A DNA stretch of 21,794 nucleotides, taken from contig JBGSOQ010000008.1 in NCBI GenBank assembly GCA_041739035.1, positions 1 to 21,794 of the forward strand, in the 5' to 3' direction. How positions within the stretch are numbered: the stretch's first letter is position 1; each line of letters begins with the position of its first letter. The DNA is from XYD12-FULL-36-8 sp041739035. Its GTDB lineage: Bacteria > Bacteroidota > Ignavibacteria > Ignavibacteriales > Ignavibacteriaceae. Position numbers and translations under genes: made by a program. The notes beneath the pieces are model-generated. The model was not told where the DNA came from. It made no database searches and saw nothing but the letters and a program-made list of their open reading frames with translations. Of this stretch, positions 1 to 11,200 are shown piece by piece.

Positions 1-39
1 TCTCCGCCAATTTAACAAAACAAAAAAAATAGAAATCGT

Positions 40-822
40 ATGGAAAGATTATTCAGAATTGATGATTTTGATATCAAACTCGATACCGAAGTAATTGGTC
101 GAAACTTTATTTATTGTGAGGAAATTGATTCAACTAATTCCTACCTGTTAAGTCCTGATGCGGAAAAACTCCCGTATGGTACCGTGTTGTTAGCAGAACA
201 TCAGTCGAAAGGTCGAGGACGGAAAGATAGAGAGTGGCAAAGCCAGAAAGGTCAAAATTTAACTTTCTCAATTCTCCTGAATAATGTAAAGCATCTACCT
301 AAAGATTTGCATATTCTTTTGTTTACATCTGCATTGTCCATTGCTCATTGTCTCGAGTATCACTATCAAATTAAAGCTAATTTAAAATGGCCAAATGATG
401 TTCTAATTGACTCGAAGAAAACTGCCGGAATTCTGTTAGAATCGGTTTTCGAGGGTTCAAAAGTTAAAAAGTTAGTCATTGGATTTGGAATTAATGTTAA
501 TCAGACTGTCTTCCCCACAAAATATATTTATCCTCCAACATCAATAAAAAATGAAATTAGAAAAAATATTAAACGTGAGATCTTACTTGCTGAACTGCTC
601 AATTCTTTTGAGGAAATACTTCAAAAAACTTTACATGATAAAAATAGCATTTTGAATGATTGGAGAACCAGATGTGAAATGATTGGAAAACGAATTACGA
701 TCATTGAAGGTGAAAAAGTTAGAGATGGAATTTTTGAAAACATAGATGATAATGGGTTTCTGCTCTTAACTGTAAAGGGTAAAACGGAAACAATTCATAT
801 TGGCGATGTGAGTGGAAGATAA
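40..822 (+). CDS. birA: Biotin--[acetyl-CoA-carboxylase] ligase
   Basis: This 260-residue cytoplasmic enzyme activates biotin with ATP and attaches it to the biotin carrier protein of acetyl-CoA carboxylase (family knowledge). Visible motifs are the biotinyl-AMP loop GRGRKDREW at residues 58-66, KWPND at 116-120, the KTAGIL segment starting near Lys127, and GFGINVN at 148-154. A C-terminal beta-rich SH3-like domain follows, from about residue 210. There is no N-terminal helix-turn-helix, so this is the monofunctional class I form and is not expected to act as the biotin operon repressor. The ATG at 40 is the first in frame, and the A-rich leader has no strong ribosome-binding site. It is convergent with accD, whose enzyme complex depends on the biotinylated carrier; the two are functionally linked but not co-transcribed. 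Confidence 0.95.
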   Translation: MERLFRIDDFDIKLDTEVIGRNFIYCEEIDSTNSYLLSPDAEKLPYGTVLLAEHQSKGRGRKDREWQSQKGQNLTFSILLNNVKHLPKDLHILLFTSALSIAHCLEYHYQIKANLKWPNDVLIDSKKTAGILLESVFEGSKVKKLVIGFGINVNQTVFPTKYIYPPTSIKNEIRKNIKREILLAELLNSFEEILQKTLHDKNSILNDWRTRCEMIGKRITIIEGEKVRDGIFENIDDNGFLLLTVKGKTETIHIGDVSGR

Positions 823-961
823 TAATATTAGCTTAAGATGTCGGAATTTCAATTTTAGAAACGGCAATTTTTAGAACTACAAAATTGTTTTTCCACTCGT
901 CTTTAGCCGGTCAGAAATGCTTTGCATTTAATTAGATTTAGAAACTATTTTTATGGGTGCC

Positions 962-1801
962 TCAGCCGAACAGTGTTAAAAGATTGGATATTGTCCCCTT
1001 CATGTCTTTTCTCTGGACTATGACATCAATGAAACCGTGTTCAAGAAGAAATTCAGATTTCTGAAATCCTTCAGGTAAGTCTTTCCCAATTGTCTGGCGA
1101 ATAACTCTTGGTCCTGCAAATCCGATAAGTGCTTGTGGTTCAGCAATATTTATATCGCCAAGCATGGCATAACTTGCTGTAGTACCACCTGTCGTAGGAT
1201 CTGTAACAATTGAGATGTAAGGAATTTTTGCATCCGCCAAACGCGCTAAACGTGTGCTGGTTTTTGCCATTTGCATCAATGAAAATGCACCTTCCATCAT
1301 TCTTGCACCGCCGCTCGCAGAAATAATTATCAATGGAATTCTATTCTTAAATGATACATCAGCAAGCCTAGCAATTTTTTCACCAACAACCGATCCCATG
1401 CTGCCACCAATGAACTTAAAATCCATGCAACCGAATGCTACACCTTGCTCATTGATTTTGCCGGTACCCGTTCTAATTGCGTCATGCAAGCCAAGTTTTT
1501 TTATTGTATCGGTTATACGGCTGGAGTATTTCTTCGTATCAACAAACTCAAGTGGATCAGCAGAGCGCATCTTTTTATCAATCTCTTTAAATGAACCCTC
1601 ATCTAAAATTATCTTTATGTACTCTTCGCTTCCAATTCTAAAATGGAAATTACATTTTTGACATGTCCATAAATTTCCATCCAACTGCTTCTTATGAATA
1701 ATTTCATTACAGCTGGGGCATTTTTCCCACAAACCATCCGGTAATTCCTTTTTTAAGGTATTTGGAGAAATATTCTCCTTAGATCTTTTAAACCAAGTCA
1801 T
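962..1801 (-). CDS. accD: Acetyl-CoA carboxylase carboxyltransferase subunit beta
   Basis: A 279-residue beta subunit of the carboxyltransferase that moves the carboxyl group from carboxybiotin to acetyl-CoA, giving malonyl-CoA for fatty acid synthesis. The N-terminus carries the four-cysteine zinc ribbon (Cys28, Cys31, Cys47, Cys50) typical of bacterial AccD. The crotonase-like core shows the SGGARMMEG motif at 163-171 and GGTTAS at 205-210, followed by GDINIAEPQALIGFAGPRV. The length is normal for the family. Its ATG shares one base with the TAA of the upstream DUF1573 gene (TAATG), so translation is probably coupled. It is the last gene of the sprA-porX-tsaE-tsaB cluster. accA is not in the window. 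Confidence 0.97.
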   Translation of the reverse strand: MTWFKRSKENISPNTLKKELPDGLWEKCPSCNEIIHKKQLDGNLWTCQKCNFHFRIGSEEYIKIILDEGSFKEIDKKMRSADPLEFVDTKKYSSRITDTIKKLGLHDAIRTGTGKINEQGVAFGCMDFKFIGGSMGSVVGEKIARLADVSFKNRIPLIIISASGGARMMEGAFSLMQMAKTSTRLARLADAKIPYISIVTDPTTGGTTASYAMLGDINIAEPQALIGFAGPRVIRQTIGKDLPEGFQKSEFLLEHGFIDVIVQRKDMKGTISNLLTLFG

Positions 1802-2526
1802 TAATTTCTCGTTCTGTTTACATCAGCGTAAATGGTAATTACCGTATTAGGTACTTCGGGATCATTAGATGAAATTGTTATAGTACGGCTCATTTTGCCT
1901 TGTCTATTTTTAGTATCGAGATCGATCTTTATTGTTCCGCTTTTACCAGGAGCGATTTGTTTGTTGCTGACTAATGCAGCCGTACAACCGCATGATGTCT
2001 TTATGTCGGAGATATCTAATGTAGCTTTCCCTTTGTTTACAAATTCAAAGGTGTGGCTAACGACAGCACCCTCTCTCACAGTACCAAAATCATACTGAGT
2101 TTCAGGGAAATAAATCTTTGGTAAATTACTTGTTATAGTTGAAGATTCTGAAGATACCACATTCCCGGTAAATTTTAGTCGAATTTCATTATTAGCCGGA
2201 TCATTAGTATTTACATATACAAATTTAGTTTGCATACCTGATCTGCCGCTTGAATTAAAAGTAACTTTAATATCTGTTGATTCGCCAGGGTTCAGCTCGG
2301 ATTTATCAGGATTTGCGGCTGTACAACCGCATGATGCTCGAACACTTGTTATTTTTAATAAATCACCACCGGTATTAGTTATTGTAAAATTATGATTTAC
2401 AATCTTTCCTTCCTGAATATCCTTAAAATCATATTCAGTTTGCTTCATCGAAGCTTTAGGTGCAATAAGTTGAGCAAAAGAAAAAGAAACTATTACCAGA
2501 TAAAATACTAGAACCTTTTTAATCAT
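1801..2526 (-). CDS. Exported protein with two DUF1573 (ASH-like) domains
   Basis: A 241-residue protein with an N-terminal signal sequence (a Lys-rich start, then a hydrophobic run ending near FAQ at 17-19). Two tandem DUF1573 immunoglobulin-like beta-sandwich domains follow, at about residues 25-122 and 135-238. Each carries the signature SCGCTAA, with cysteines at 66/68 and 179/181, placed at the same point of the fold; the pairs could form disulfides or bind metal after export (inference). The domain family is abundant in Bacteroidota and has no settled biochemical role. The gene overlaps tsaB by 4 nt (ATGA) and accD by 1 nt, so it is clearly within the operon. Whether it works with the T9SS genes of the same operon is unknown. 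Confidence 0.85.
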   Translation of the reverse strand: MIKKVLVFYLVIVSFSFAQLIAPKASMKQTEYDFKDIQEGKIVNHNFTITNTGGDLLKITSVRASCGCTAANPDKSELNPGESTDIKVTFNSSGRSGMQTKFVYVNTNDPANNEIRLKFTGNVVSSESSTITSNLPKIYFPETQYDFGTVREGAVVSHTFEFVNKGKATLDISDIKTSCGCTAALVSNKQIAPGKSGTIKIDLDTKNRQGKMSRTITISSNDPEVPNTVITIYADVNRTRN

Positions 2527-3191
2527 ATTGTTTTATCCTTCACAATAAAATTCTTTAAATAATTTGGTTCAAGAAAATCAAAATCATAACTAAGCTTTGA
2601 ATTACCAATGACTTTAGCCCATTTTGCAACATATTCTGCTTTGGGATAAGTGAGGTTCAACATTCTCTCAGTAGGAATGTGTTTTAGATTTGCATTACCA
2701 AAGATTAAACAGTCATCACTAATTTGAATATCGTCTACTTTTCTTAGGACTTGCAAATCCTGTACAAATATATAATTATTAGATTTAACTTGAAACTTTG
2801 CGAAATAAATCTCTTCGGAATTGACATTATTAGCAATAATGAGCTCTGTTCCATCATTTAAAGAATTTGAGAGCTGAAATGCAAGTGCTTCAAATGTTGG
2901 AACCGCAATAATTGGAAGTGATGCTCCAAATGCTATCCCTTTTGCAGCTGACATTCCAATTCGCAAACCGGTAAATGAACCCGGACCCGAGGACACGGCA
3001 ATTGCCCCGAAATCCTTAATCGTTATACCCGAGGTTATAATAACCGAATCAATAATTTCATAAATTTTTTCAGCATGCAAATTTTTAAAGTTAACATTCA
3101 TCTCAAAGAATTTATTATCATCGATATGCACACAAGCAGAGCAACAGCTTTGCGATGTTTCAATAGCTAAAATTGTCTCTTTCTCAATCAT
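2523..3191 (-). CDS. tsaB: tRNA threonylcarbamoyladenosine biosynthesis protein TsaB
   Basis: A 222-residue protein of the ASKHA fold. It scaffolds TsaD and TsaE in making the universal t6A37 modification of ANN-decoding tRNAs. The N-terminal strand ILAIETSQ corresponds to the phosphate-1 segment, and the segment SSGPGSFTGLRIGMSAAKG at about residues 67-85 is the most diagnostic stretch of TsaB/YeaZ. The C-terminus (EPNYLK) is also typical. The ATG lies inside the end of tsaE (8-nt overlap), and the gene ends 4 nt into the DUF1573 gene, so it is translationally coupled on both sides. tsaD and tsaC are not in the window. Confidence 0.94.
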   Translation of the reverse strand: MIEKETILAIETSQSCCSACVHIDDNKFFEMNVNFKNLHAEKIYEIIDSVIITSGITIKDFGAIAVSSGPGSFTGLRIGMSAAKGIAFGASLPIIAVPTFEALAFQLSNSLNDGTELIIANNVNSEEIYFAKFQVKSNNYIFVQDLQVLRKVDDIQISDDCLIFGNANLKHIPTERMLNLTYPKAEYVAKWAKVIGNSKLSYDFDFLEPNYLKNFIVKDKTI

Positions 3192-3612
3192 ATTTTATAA
3201 TTTTTATTTCTCTGTTATTATCTAGATTCAATTTAAATTTTATTTCTATCCTTTTTGCAGGCAGAGCCCGGGGGAACAAATTTCCCCATTCAATAAATAT
3301 TATTGAGTTCTTATCATTCAAGTAGTCATCAAATCCTATATCAAGAAGCTCCTTAATGCTTTTTAGTCTATAAAAATCTATGTGATAAAATTTAAATGAA
3401 TTTCTATACTCGTTAACAATTGCAAATGAAGGACTATTAACCCATGTGATTCCAAAATTTGCCAGCGTCTTTTTTACGAAGAAAGTCTTTCCTGCCCCAA
3501 GTTCTCCTATCAAAACTACTACCTCTCCGCCTTTTAAAGATTTTGAGAATAGTGCTGCAATTTCTTCTGTTTCCCTTTCGAAAGATATGATTTTTTGAAA
3601 AGGAAAATTCAT
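3184..3612 (-). CDS. tsaE: tRNA threonylcarbamoyladenosine biosynthesis ATPase TsaE
   Basis: A 142-residue P-loop ATPase that drives cycling of the TsaB-TsaD complex in t6A synthesis. The Walker A motif GELGAGKT is at residues 36-43. It is followed by the switch segment NSPSFAIVNEY, the HIDFYRL motif and the Walker B-like stretch IIFIEWGN, in the usual TsaE order and size. Its ATG begins one base after the TAA of porX, and its 3' end overlaps tsaB by 8 nt. It is therefore tied into the same transcript as a T9SS regulator and its partner tsaB. Confidence 0.95.
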   Translation of the reverse strand: MNFPFQKIISFERETEEIAALFSKSLKGGEVVVLIGELGAGKTFFVKKTLANFGITWVNSPSFAIVNEYRNSFKFYHIDFYRLKSIKELLDIGFDDYLNDKNSIIFIEWGNLFPRALPAKRIEIKFKLNLDNNREIKIIKYD

Positions 3613-3613
3613 T

Positions 3614-5182
3614 TTATTTTGGTTCCATCGTTATTACCGGAAGCAGCATTTCATCGAGAGATATTCCACCATGCTGAAACGTATCTTTGTAATATGTGAG
3701 ATACTTGTGATAGTCAGTTGGGTAAACAAAATAATAATCTTCCTTAGCAATGATATAATTAATTGTAACACCTCGTTTAGGAAGTTTATAGTCGATTGCA
3801 TTTTTTATGTAAACTGCATGTTTATCATCCACCTTTAAATTTCTGCCGTACTTAAACCGTAAGTTGGATGATGCTTCTTTGTCACCCAGTACTTTAGCAC
3901 CGCGTAGAGCTCTGACGCTTCCATGATCTGTTGTAATTATGATTCGCGAATTTTTTAATGAGGAAATCGATTTTAGTGTAGATAACAGAGACGAATGTGT
4001 GAACCAGCTGTTAGTTAATGAACGGTAAGCAGATTCATCAGGCGCAATTTCTTTTAGAATGTCCGAGTCTGATCTTCCATGAGCAATCATATCAAGGAAA
4101 TTAACAACAACCGCTGTTAGATGAGTTTTTTGATAAGATAATATATTCTGTTCGAAATTTCTTCCGACTTCTGGGCCAATTATTTTAATATACTTCAAAT
4201 CGCTTTTAAGTTTGATTTTTTTTCTATCAAGAAACAGCTGCAATAATTCTTTTTCATATTTGTTCATGCTGTTTTCATCGTCATCACCAGACTGCCACAA
4301 TTGAGGGTAGTATTTTTCAATTTCTGATGGATACAACCCGCCGAATAGTGAGTTACGAGCATAAGGTGTAGATGTCGGTAAAATTGAATAATAATAACTT
4401 TTATCAATTTTGAAATAATCAGTTAGATGCTTTTCCATAACGAGCCACTGGTCTAATCGTAAACAATCTAAAACAAAGAAAAAAACATTTTCGTGATTTT
4501 TGATTTGATCCACTAAATATTTATTTAAAATATCTACTGTTAATGTTGGTTTATCATTATCCGAAGTTGAATTTATCCAATTACGATAGTTATTCTCAAC
4601 AAATTTTGAAAATTCTTTATTTGCTTCCCGTTTTTGATCAACAAATGTTTGCCTCAGTCCCATTCCCGAATGTACATCAAGTTCAAGATCCCAATTAACA
4701 AGCTTAAGATAAATTTCAATCCATTCATCTGAATCCATGTTTTGCAGCATCGCTTGTGAAATTTGGTTAAAATCGTGAAGATAGTCCTTTGCCGCATATT
4801 CACCTGTAATTTTTTTTGCTTCAAGAATTTTCTTGCACACTAATAAAACTTGACTTGGATTAACAGGCTTAGTGAGGTAGTCAGAAATTTTAAAACCGAT
4901 TGCTTCGTTCATCAGACTTTCTTCTTCATTTTTTGTAACCATAACAACCGGAATGTTTGCATTGTAATCTTTAATTTGCGCGAGGGTTTCCAATCCACCC
5001 ATTCCTGCCATCATCTCATCAAGAAAAATTAAATCGTATTCTTTCTCTTTAACAGATGAGACTGCATCTTCACCATTTGTTACCGTGTCAACAGTAAATC
5101 CTTTTTCCGATAAAAAAATTATATGTGAACGTAAAAGTTCAATTTCATCATCAACCCACAATATTCTATTCTGTTTTGCCAT
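3614..5182 (-). CDS. porX: PorX-type response regulator with PglZ phosphatase domain
   Basis: A 522-residue two-domain cytoplasmic protein. Residues 1-120 form a CheY-like receiver with acidic pocket Asp11/Asp12, phospho-acceptor Asp55, Thr83 and Lys105. Residues from about 205 to the end form a PglZ domain of the alkaline phosphatase superfamily. Candidate metal ligands are all present: Asp239, Thr272 in LPTSTPYARN, Asp364 and His368, Asp419-His420 in TTDHG, and His504 in QHGG. PorX of Porphyromonas and Flavobacterium is the T9SS response regulator working with the kinase PorY; neither porY nor an ECF sigma gene is visible here. The gene lies 76 nt behind sprA and 1 nt ahead of tsaE. Intact catalytic residues suggest an active phosphodiesterase or phosphatase domain. 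Confidence 0.92.
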   Translation of the reverse strand: MAKQNRILWVDDEIELLRSHIIFLSEKGFTVDTVTNGEDAVSSVKEKEYDLIFLDEMMAGMGGLETLAQIKDYNANIPVVMVTKNEEESLMNEAIGFKISDYLTKPVNPSQVLLVCKKILEAKKITGEYAAKDYLHDFNQISQAMLQNMDSDEWIEIYLKLVNWDLELDVHSGMGLRQTFVDQKREANKEFSKFVENNYRNWINSTSDNDKPTLTVDILNKYLVDQIKNHENVFFFVLDCLRLDQWLVMEKHLTDYFKIDKSYYYSILPTSTPYARNSLFGGLYPSEIEKYYPQLWQSGDDDENSMNKYEKELLQLFLDRKKIKLKSDLKYIKIIGPEVGRNFEQNILSYQKTHLTAVVVNFLDMIAHGRSDSDILKEIAPDESAYRSLTNSWFTHSSLLSTLKSISSLKNSRIIITTDHGSVRALRGAKVLGDKEASSNLRFKYGRNLKVDDKHAVYIKNAIDYKLPKRGVTINYIIAKEDYYFVYPTDYHKYLTYYKDTFQHGGISLDEMLLPVITMEPK

Positions 5183-5258
5183 TTAATTCTTTTCATTATT
5201 TGTAAAAAATTCTTGTCTAAAAATATCATTAAACACCTAATATTACCTTTGCATCTAT

Positions 5259-8200
5259 TTATTGAATTGAAATATGAACATCTAAACCGGCCTCATTTGT
5301 TGTTGTCGGAGGAATTCTCGCCGCTCCTTCAGGTTCAACAGAAGATCTGCGATAAAAAATAGACAAAGTCACTTTTGAACTGATTGTATATTTAATTCTA
5401 GGTTCTAATGTAGTTCTGATGGTTCCGTCCCTTGGCGTTCCATCTTCAATAAAGTCAGTCATGTCAAAAATCACAGTAGAGTTTTTGGTGCTGTTATACG
5501 AAAAGCTGAACTCAATATCATTCTTCAACGATATTCCAAAAAGAGGAAGTTCAAAACCGCTTTTCGAATAGCCAGCGGTAATACCTATATCGCGAGAAAA
5601 GGTTTCCGTAATGTTTCTGGTTGAGCTACCTAAATCGAAGCTTGTTCTAGTGGAATATTTGACACTGCTAGTCAAATTTCCGCCCCAGAGATCGGCAAAT
5701 GTGAAGTTCAAGCCTGCCAATGGAGAAAAGGCATAATCTATTCTCTGCGTTAGAATTTCTTTATTTCCATCCGGTGTTAATTTCCATCCTTCAGTATATC
5801 CGGATTTATATTCATGTGTTAAGCTGACTCTTTTTGCAAAAGATTTGAACATGAAAAATGATTCCAAACCATCCCAAGAAATTCTCCAATTTGGGCGAGG
5901 AACATATTTAACAAAATCATTTAAGAAACTAAGCTTTGAAAATATCGGAAAACTTTCAAACCCTTCAACAAAAGCTGCCGATAAACTTTCTCTAGGATTA
6001 GGTGAATCGGGATCGTACAGTTCGTTGACGCGTTTTATGCTGCTGTTAAATACACTTAAAAATAATGACGGCGGAAATGATAAAAACGATCTATCAATAG
6101 TGCCTGATGATGTAATATTAGTTACGGTGGTTCTACCCGTCGCATCGGAGCGCAGGTTAGTACTTTTATTAATTGACCACCCGACTTTCCAGTTTAAATC
6201 AATCTTTGCGCCTTCCCATAAAGGTCGTGATGTCTTGAAATCAAAATTATTTTTTTGCGAAAAAACATCCTGAAGGTTACCATCAGCAGCGCGCGGCCCA
6301 ACGTCATCACTTAGCCCAAACATGAAAGCCCGCGAAGGACCATTGTTAGCATTAAATGTAATTCCCCAGAAGTTATAAAAACCTGTTCCTTTTCCGGCAA
6401 TTCCCGTTTTAGATACGTTGTTATCGCTTGAAAAACTAAAATTGATTGTTTCATAATCGAATAAGACAACTTTAACAAATGATTTTAAGAATTTAAGTGC
6501 ATTAGTAAGAATCGACTTTTTTGGTGTACCATCCAGCAGTGTATCTGCTACCATGGATGAATCAGTTAGAACTAATTGAAGTGAATCCGAAATGATTTTA
6601 CTAGAATCGCTAACTAATAAATTATTTTTTAAATCTTCTTCTACAGTTCTCTCCCGTCCTCTTGTTCGAGTCTGTGTCGTTGTCGTCGTTGGTGGCGGGG
6701 TGACTTTCTCTTCAGGAACCTCTTGAAAAAGCGGCTGCATGAGAGATTTTAGCTTTAATGTTAGGGTTGCATTCACTTTGCTTGAGAATCCGGCTCCTCT
6801 TCCTAAAACTTCCTGCCTAAAGTCACTGTTCCATTGGTAACTGGCAGAGTAACCCGTGCTTACTGTGAAGAATTTATTGATATCCCACAATGAAGGCAAT
6901 CTTGGAGATGTTCTAAAATCTACCGATTGCTGATACTGAAAATCTTTCCCAAAAAATTTACCGGAAAATATATCGCCCCAAATTTGGCTCTCTGATCTTT
7001 GTCTGCCGTATTGATCTGTCTCTAAAAACGCCAAAGAGGAACTAACATTGACGTTATAACTGGAACTTAGATTTAGTAAACCTCCCTCAGTCACCTTCCA
7101 AGCAAGGTTAAAACCCCTTGAAGTTGTAAAATCACGAGAAATGATTTCTTGAGAATTAATATTGTTTTGCTGACGCGAGACATTCACATTTCTATTTCTC
7201 TTTGCCGTGAAATTAAAGGAAAGTGTTTGCGGAGTAAAGTAAATTTTAGCATTTCTATAATCCACAAGAAGTGATAGTATTGAACCGATTACCGGAATGT
7301 TTGCCGGGTAAATAAAATAATCCGGACTAAGACTTAAACCATAGCTCAAATTATAATTCCATATCCAGCTTTTATTACTTAATACAGTTGGGCTTCTGCT
7401 AAATGTTTTATTGTAATTGAAACCCATGGTGATTGAATTAAAAGAATCTCGAATAAACCAAAGTTGAGTTGGAATCTTAAGTTTAATATTGGAAAGAGAC
7501 CATGAATCCGACACGTTTACAGTTTGTGATTCCGAAATTAATTGCTCAGGTGTTTTAGTTAATGTTTTCGACGAATCATTTATGATATCTCTAAGCTGCT
7601 GAGCGGCTTGATCAACTTTCACATCAGTTCCCGGAAGATAAAGCGGTTTACCAATTGATTCCGAGTGCGAATAATTTAATCTCAAATTACTCTCAGGTAA
7701 GTTTATTGGAAGCAACTTTAACACATCTAGGTCTGCAGATGCAGCCCAATTCCTCGACTCAACACGCGAGCCGAATCTGTCAGCAAGCCGATGGAAATAA
7801 GGATCAGTCCTGCTCATATTAAAATTAACTGATAAAATATCTGCCATTCGGAGTGAAGCAGACATACTATAAGCCCACCCTGGCGTGTCTTCCGCACCAA
7901 TTACGCGGAGTTCGTTTACCCAGACTTCTCCTGACAGGTTACCTATTGAATTAGGATTATTGGTGTTGAAAATTCCTACAGTTAAAAATTTCACTTGAGT
8001 TAATGTTGGCGTGCCTTTAACTAAATAGAAATGACCAGTTAAACCTGGAAGAGGAACTTTTATGGTCTGATTTGCAGAATCTCTTGCTTGTTTAATTGAA
8101 GTTAACTGAGCAAAAATGATTTTGATCTCATTCCAGCCGGGCCTAACAGGCTGCCGATATTCATAATAATTATTTGAATCGGTGCCAAACCTGAAGTACA

Positions 8201-11200
8201 CTTCTGAATTATAATCTTCATCAAGTGAAGAAACCGAATTTGGTCCATAATTATTATCGCCATGAATAAATAATTTCATCTCTTTATAATTGAAAACATC
8301 AAGAGGACGATATAAGTACCTTACTGCTTCTCTAGATTCTCCATCAGGAAGATTTTGAATAATAAGATTTAAAGATTGTTCATTTCGAAATACCTCTTCA
8401 TCCGGTTTAGTTCGGTCGCGTTCCTGGTTAACACCTGTAGGGATTTCGTAATTTGGATTATCTTCATAACTAATAACCGATACTGATAAAATAGTATCCT
8501 GAGGCAATACTTTTTGCCACTGGCTTCCAACAAGATTAAACTCTGCAAAACGAAGATGGACCATTTGATCGACACCGATAATAAAAAATCTAATCGCCTC
8601 CACAGTTGTAAAGCTGGGTTCCCCAACTTTTGTTAGAGTATCTTTTAATGGAATTCTATATAAATACCAGCCATCGTTATCACCGCCGCCGGAAATAAAT
8701 TTATTAGTTTGCGCGCTTGTATCAAGTGGAATTTCATAGCGGAAAAAGCTATTAATTAAATTGATATTACCATTTCTATTCAAATCTTCTGTGTCCGGAA
8801 GTCGTCCGATATCGCTTAAAATTGCATTACCCTGAGTACCATTAATGTTATAATAATCAAAAATTGATGTTACAGACCCCGATGCCGTAAACGAAAAATT
8901 GTCACCGCTAGGGTCTGAAGCGGTGCTGACTTTTTCTGCTCTTTCTTGAGCATCGGTTAACCCATCAATTCCAGTGTCCTCTTTTCCATCAACATCAATA
9001 GCATCATTTCCGTCAATGTCTTCCGTATCAAGCTTTCTGTTTGGGATAACATCTTCGCTTATTCTTCCAATATCTATGTATGCTTTTGAATTGATTGGAG
9101 CATTTTCAATTTTCAACCAGAATTCTATGAACTCAACATTCTCTTCTACAAGGTTACTTGCAGTTGAAGAAAGTAATTTCATAATTCCGCCCCAGTTTTT
9201 GTTTCGATCCTGCAAAGTTGGCGTGTAATTATATGTTCCAAGTGTATCTGGCAGAAAGACGTAGTCCATAACTGTAACATTATCATCCTGTTTTGAAACG
9301 CGTTTACGTGACCCCCAAATATCTTGTACTCTTACATTTGAAGGCGTAGCGGTAAACCAAAAACTTTTTGCTTTGTAATCCATCAACGCTTGATCGGTAA
9401 GAAAAGGGTGAGTCGGAAGCCGCTCAGGCGGGCTGAGATCTTTCCATGCTGTGTACGAAACTCCAACAGGAATTATTCTTTTTGCACCTTCAAAGTCATC
9501 GATGTAAGCTATGCTGCTTCCCTGATCTGAAGAAATTGTACTTTTCTTTGTGTTAGGATCGGGATTCATATAAGCAACCTCTCCTTGAAGTGTAAAGCTT
9601 GACATTTGTTTTGTCGAGATTACTTTATCTAAAAGTTTTGTTAGGAACGGAAGGTCGCCGCTTGTACTAAAATCAACTCCGTAAATTGTGTTACTTAATG
9701 GTTCTTCACCAATTCTTACTTTATCACTAAGTGTCTGCTGATTAAGATTCAAGATCGAGAACCCTAATTTGGTTTTCTGTGAGATATCAAATATTCCTCT
9801 CGCTCCCAATAGTGTTTTTGAGGCAAGTTGAAAAAGGTCATTCTGTTCATAGGTTATTTTAAGATCAGCACCAGGTACGAGAGCAGCATCATTTCTTATT
9901 GTTAGCTGCCCTATATTATAGTCAACAATGTAATCAACTCCCGGAGTTAATTCTCTACCGCTTAATCTTACCCTAACGGAATTTTCAACAACATTAAAAC
10001 CTAGTTGATAAACTGAACTTGCTTCTCCGGAATATTTACCTGTCAGAATCCACTTATCCTTAACTTTTTGCTGCTGAGCAAAAGTTTTTGTTAAATCATA
10101 AACAGCCTGAAACTTTAATGAATCGCTATTCTGTAAATCTGTAGGAATATTTGAGCCAAATGGTTCAAGAACCGGAAAGATTATTTCACCTGTTTGAGGA
10201 ATTATTGTAAGATTTGTACGCCAATCAAATATATTGTCCGGATTCGCCTGATCGGCAGCATCATAATTATCAAAGCCGAAAGCGTTAAGTAATCTAACAT
10301 TTCCTTGTGTACCGGGCAGTTCCACTACAGGATCTTGCCCTGATAATTCGTACTTTACCTGAAATTCAAATCCCTCTTTTTTAATATTTCTACCGCCGAC
10401 CGGATAAATATTTTTGAGCTGCAATTTCCAGGCTTGAGCAAAATTTCCGCCAGGCTGAAGATTTGCAGGTTTGACTAACTTCAAAATTAACCTTTGAGAA
10501 TCGGTAGCTGCTGTAGTTATAAACTCACCATAAAAACCGTCGTCTTGTGCTCCTTGTGAATTTTCGACTCGATAAGCAACGGCAATTATATCATCATTAT
10601 TTATTTGCGTATTGAACGTTAGAAATCCGGTATATTCATTTAGATTATAATCATCTCCTTTTGTAAGCAATCGAAACCTGCCTGACTCACTTGTTCCAGG
10701 AACAGGTAAAATATCTTCACGAAGGGTTTCAGGGTATTTAACTCCAACAAGCCGTGAGGGTAAATCGATAAATGCATTAGCCAGGCGTTCTTTTGCGGGG
10801 TCTTTTCCAATTGTTTGAATTGATTTCCATACTTCAATATCCTTAATCAAATAACGTGAATCAATCTCAGGGGTTGCTTTTGAATAATATCTTTGAAATA
10901 AATTTAATTCCGGATTTTGGCTTGCGTACAGAGTATCAACAAAGTAATGGTTAGTTGAATAGTCATATCCTCTTTTCTCAAAGGTTTGAGATGTAGTACC
11001 GCCTGAAACGGAAACTTCTTTAACTTCACCTTTTTTCTGGCTCGCGATAGTTGTAAGCGATAACGGCCCAACTTTAAAGTTTGCTTTAACTCCAAAGAGA
11101 GCTTCGCTTCCACCTACTAACGGAGAGGTCTGTAAAGACACATTTCCAGCTTCAACACTTTGAACAATTTCATCCTCATAGCCTGTATATTTTATTTTTA

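Noticed and set aside
1..9. TCTCCGCCA at the left edge resembles the 3' end of a serine tRNA with encoded CCA.
   Set aside because: Only nine bases are visible, too few to call, and the two tRNA-Ser genes in the window do not encode CCA.
915..929. AAATGC-TTT-GCATTT between the convergent birA and accD genes as a bidirectional terminator.
   Set aside because: The stem is AT-rich and not followed by a clear T run on either strand; not strong enough to list.
1254..1661. A 135-codon plus-strand frame within accD.
   Set aside because: It lies wholly antisense to a conserved accD region and is a shadow of it.
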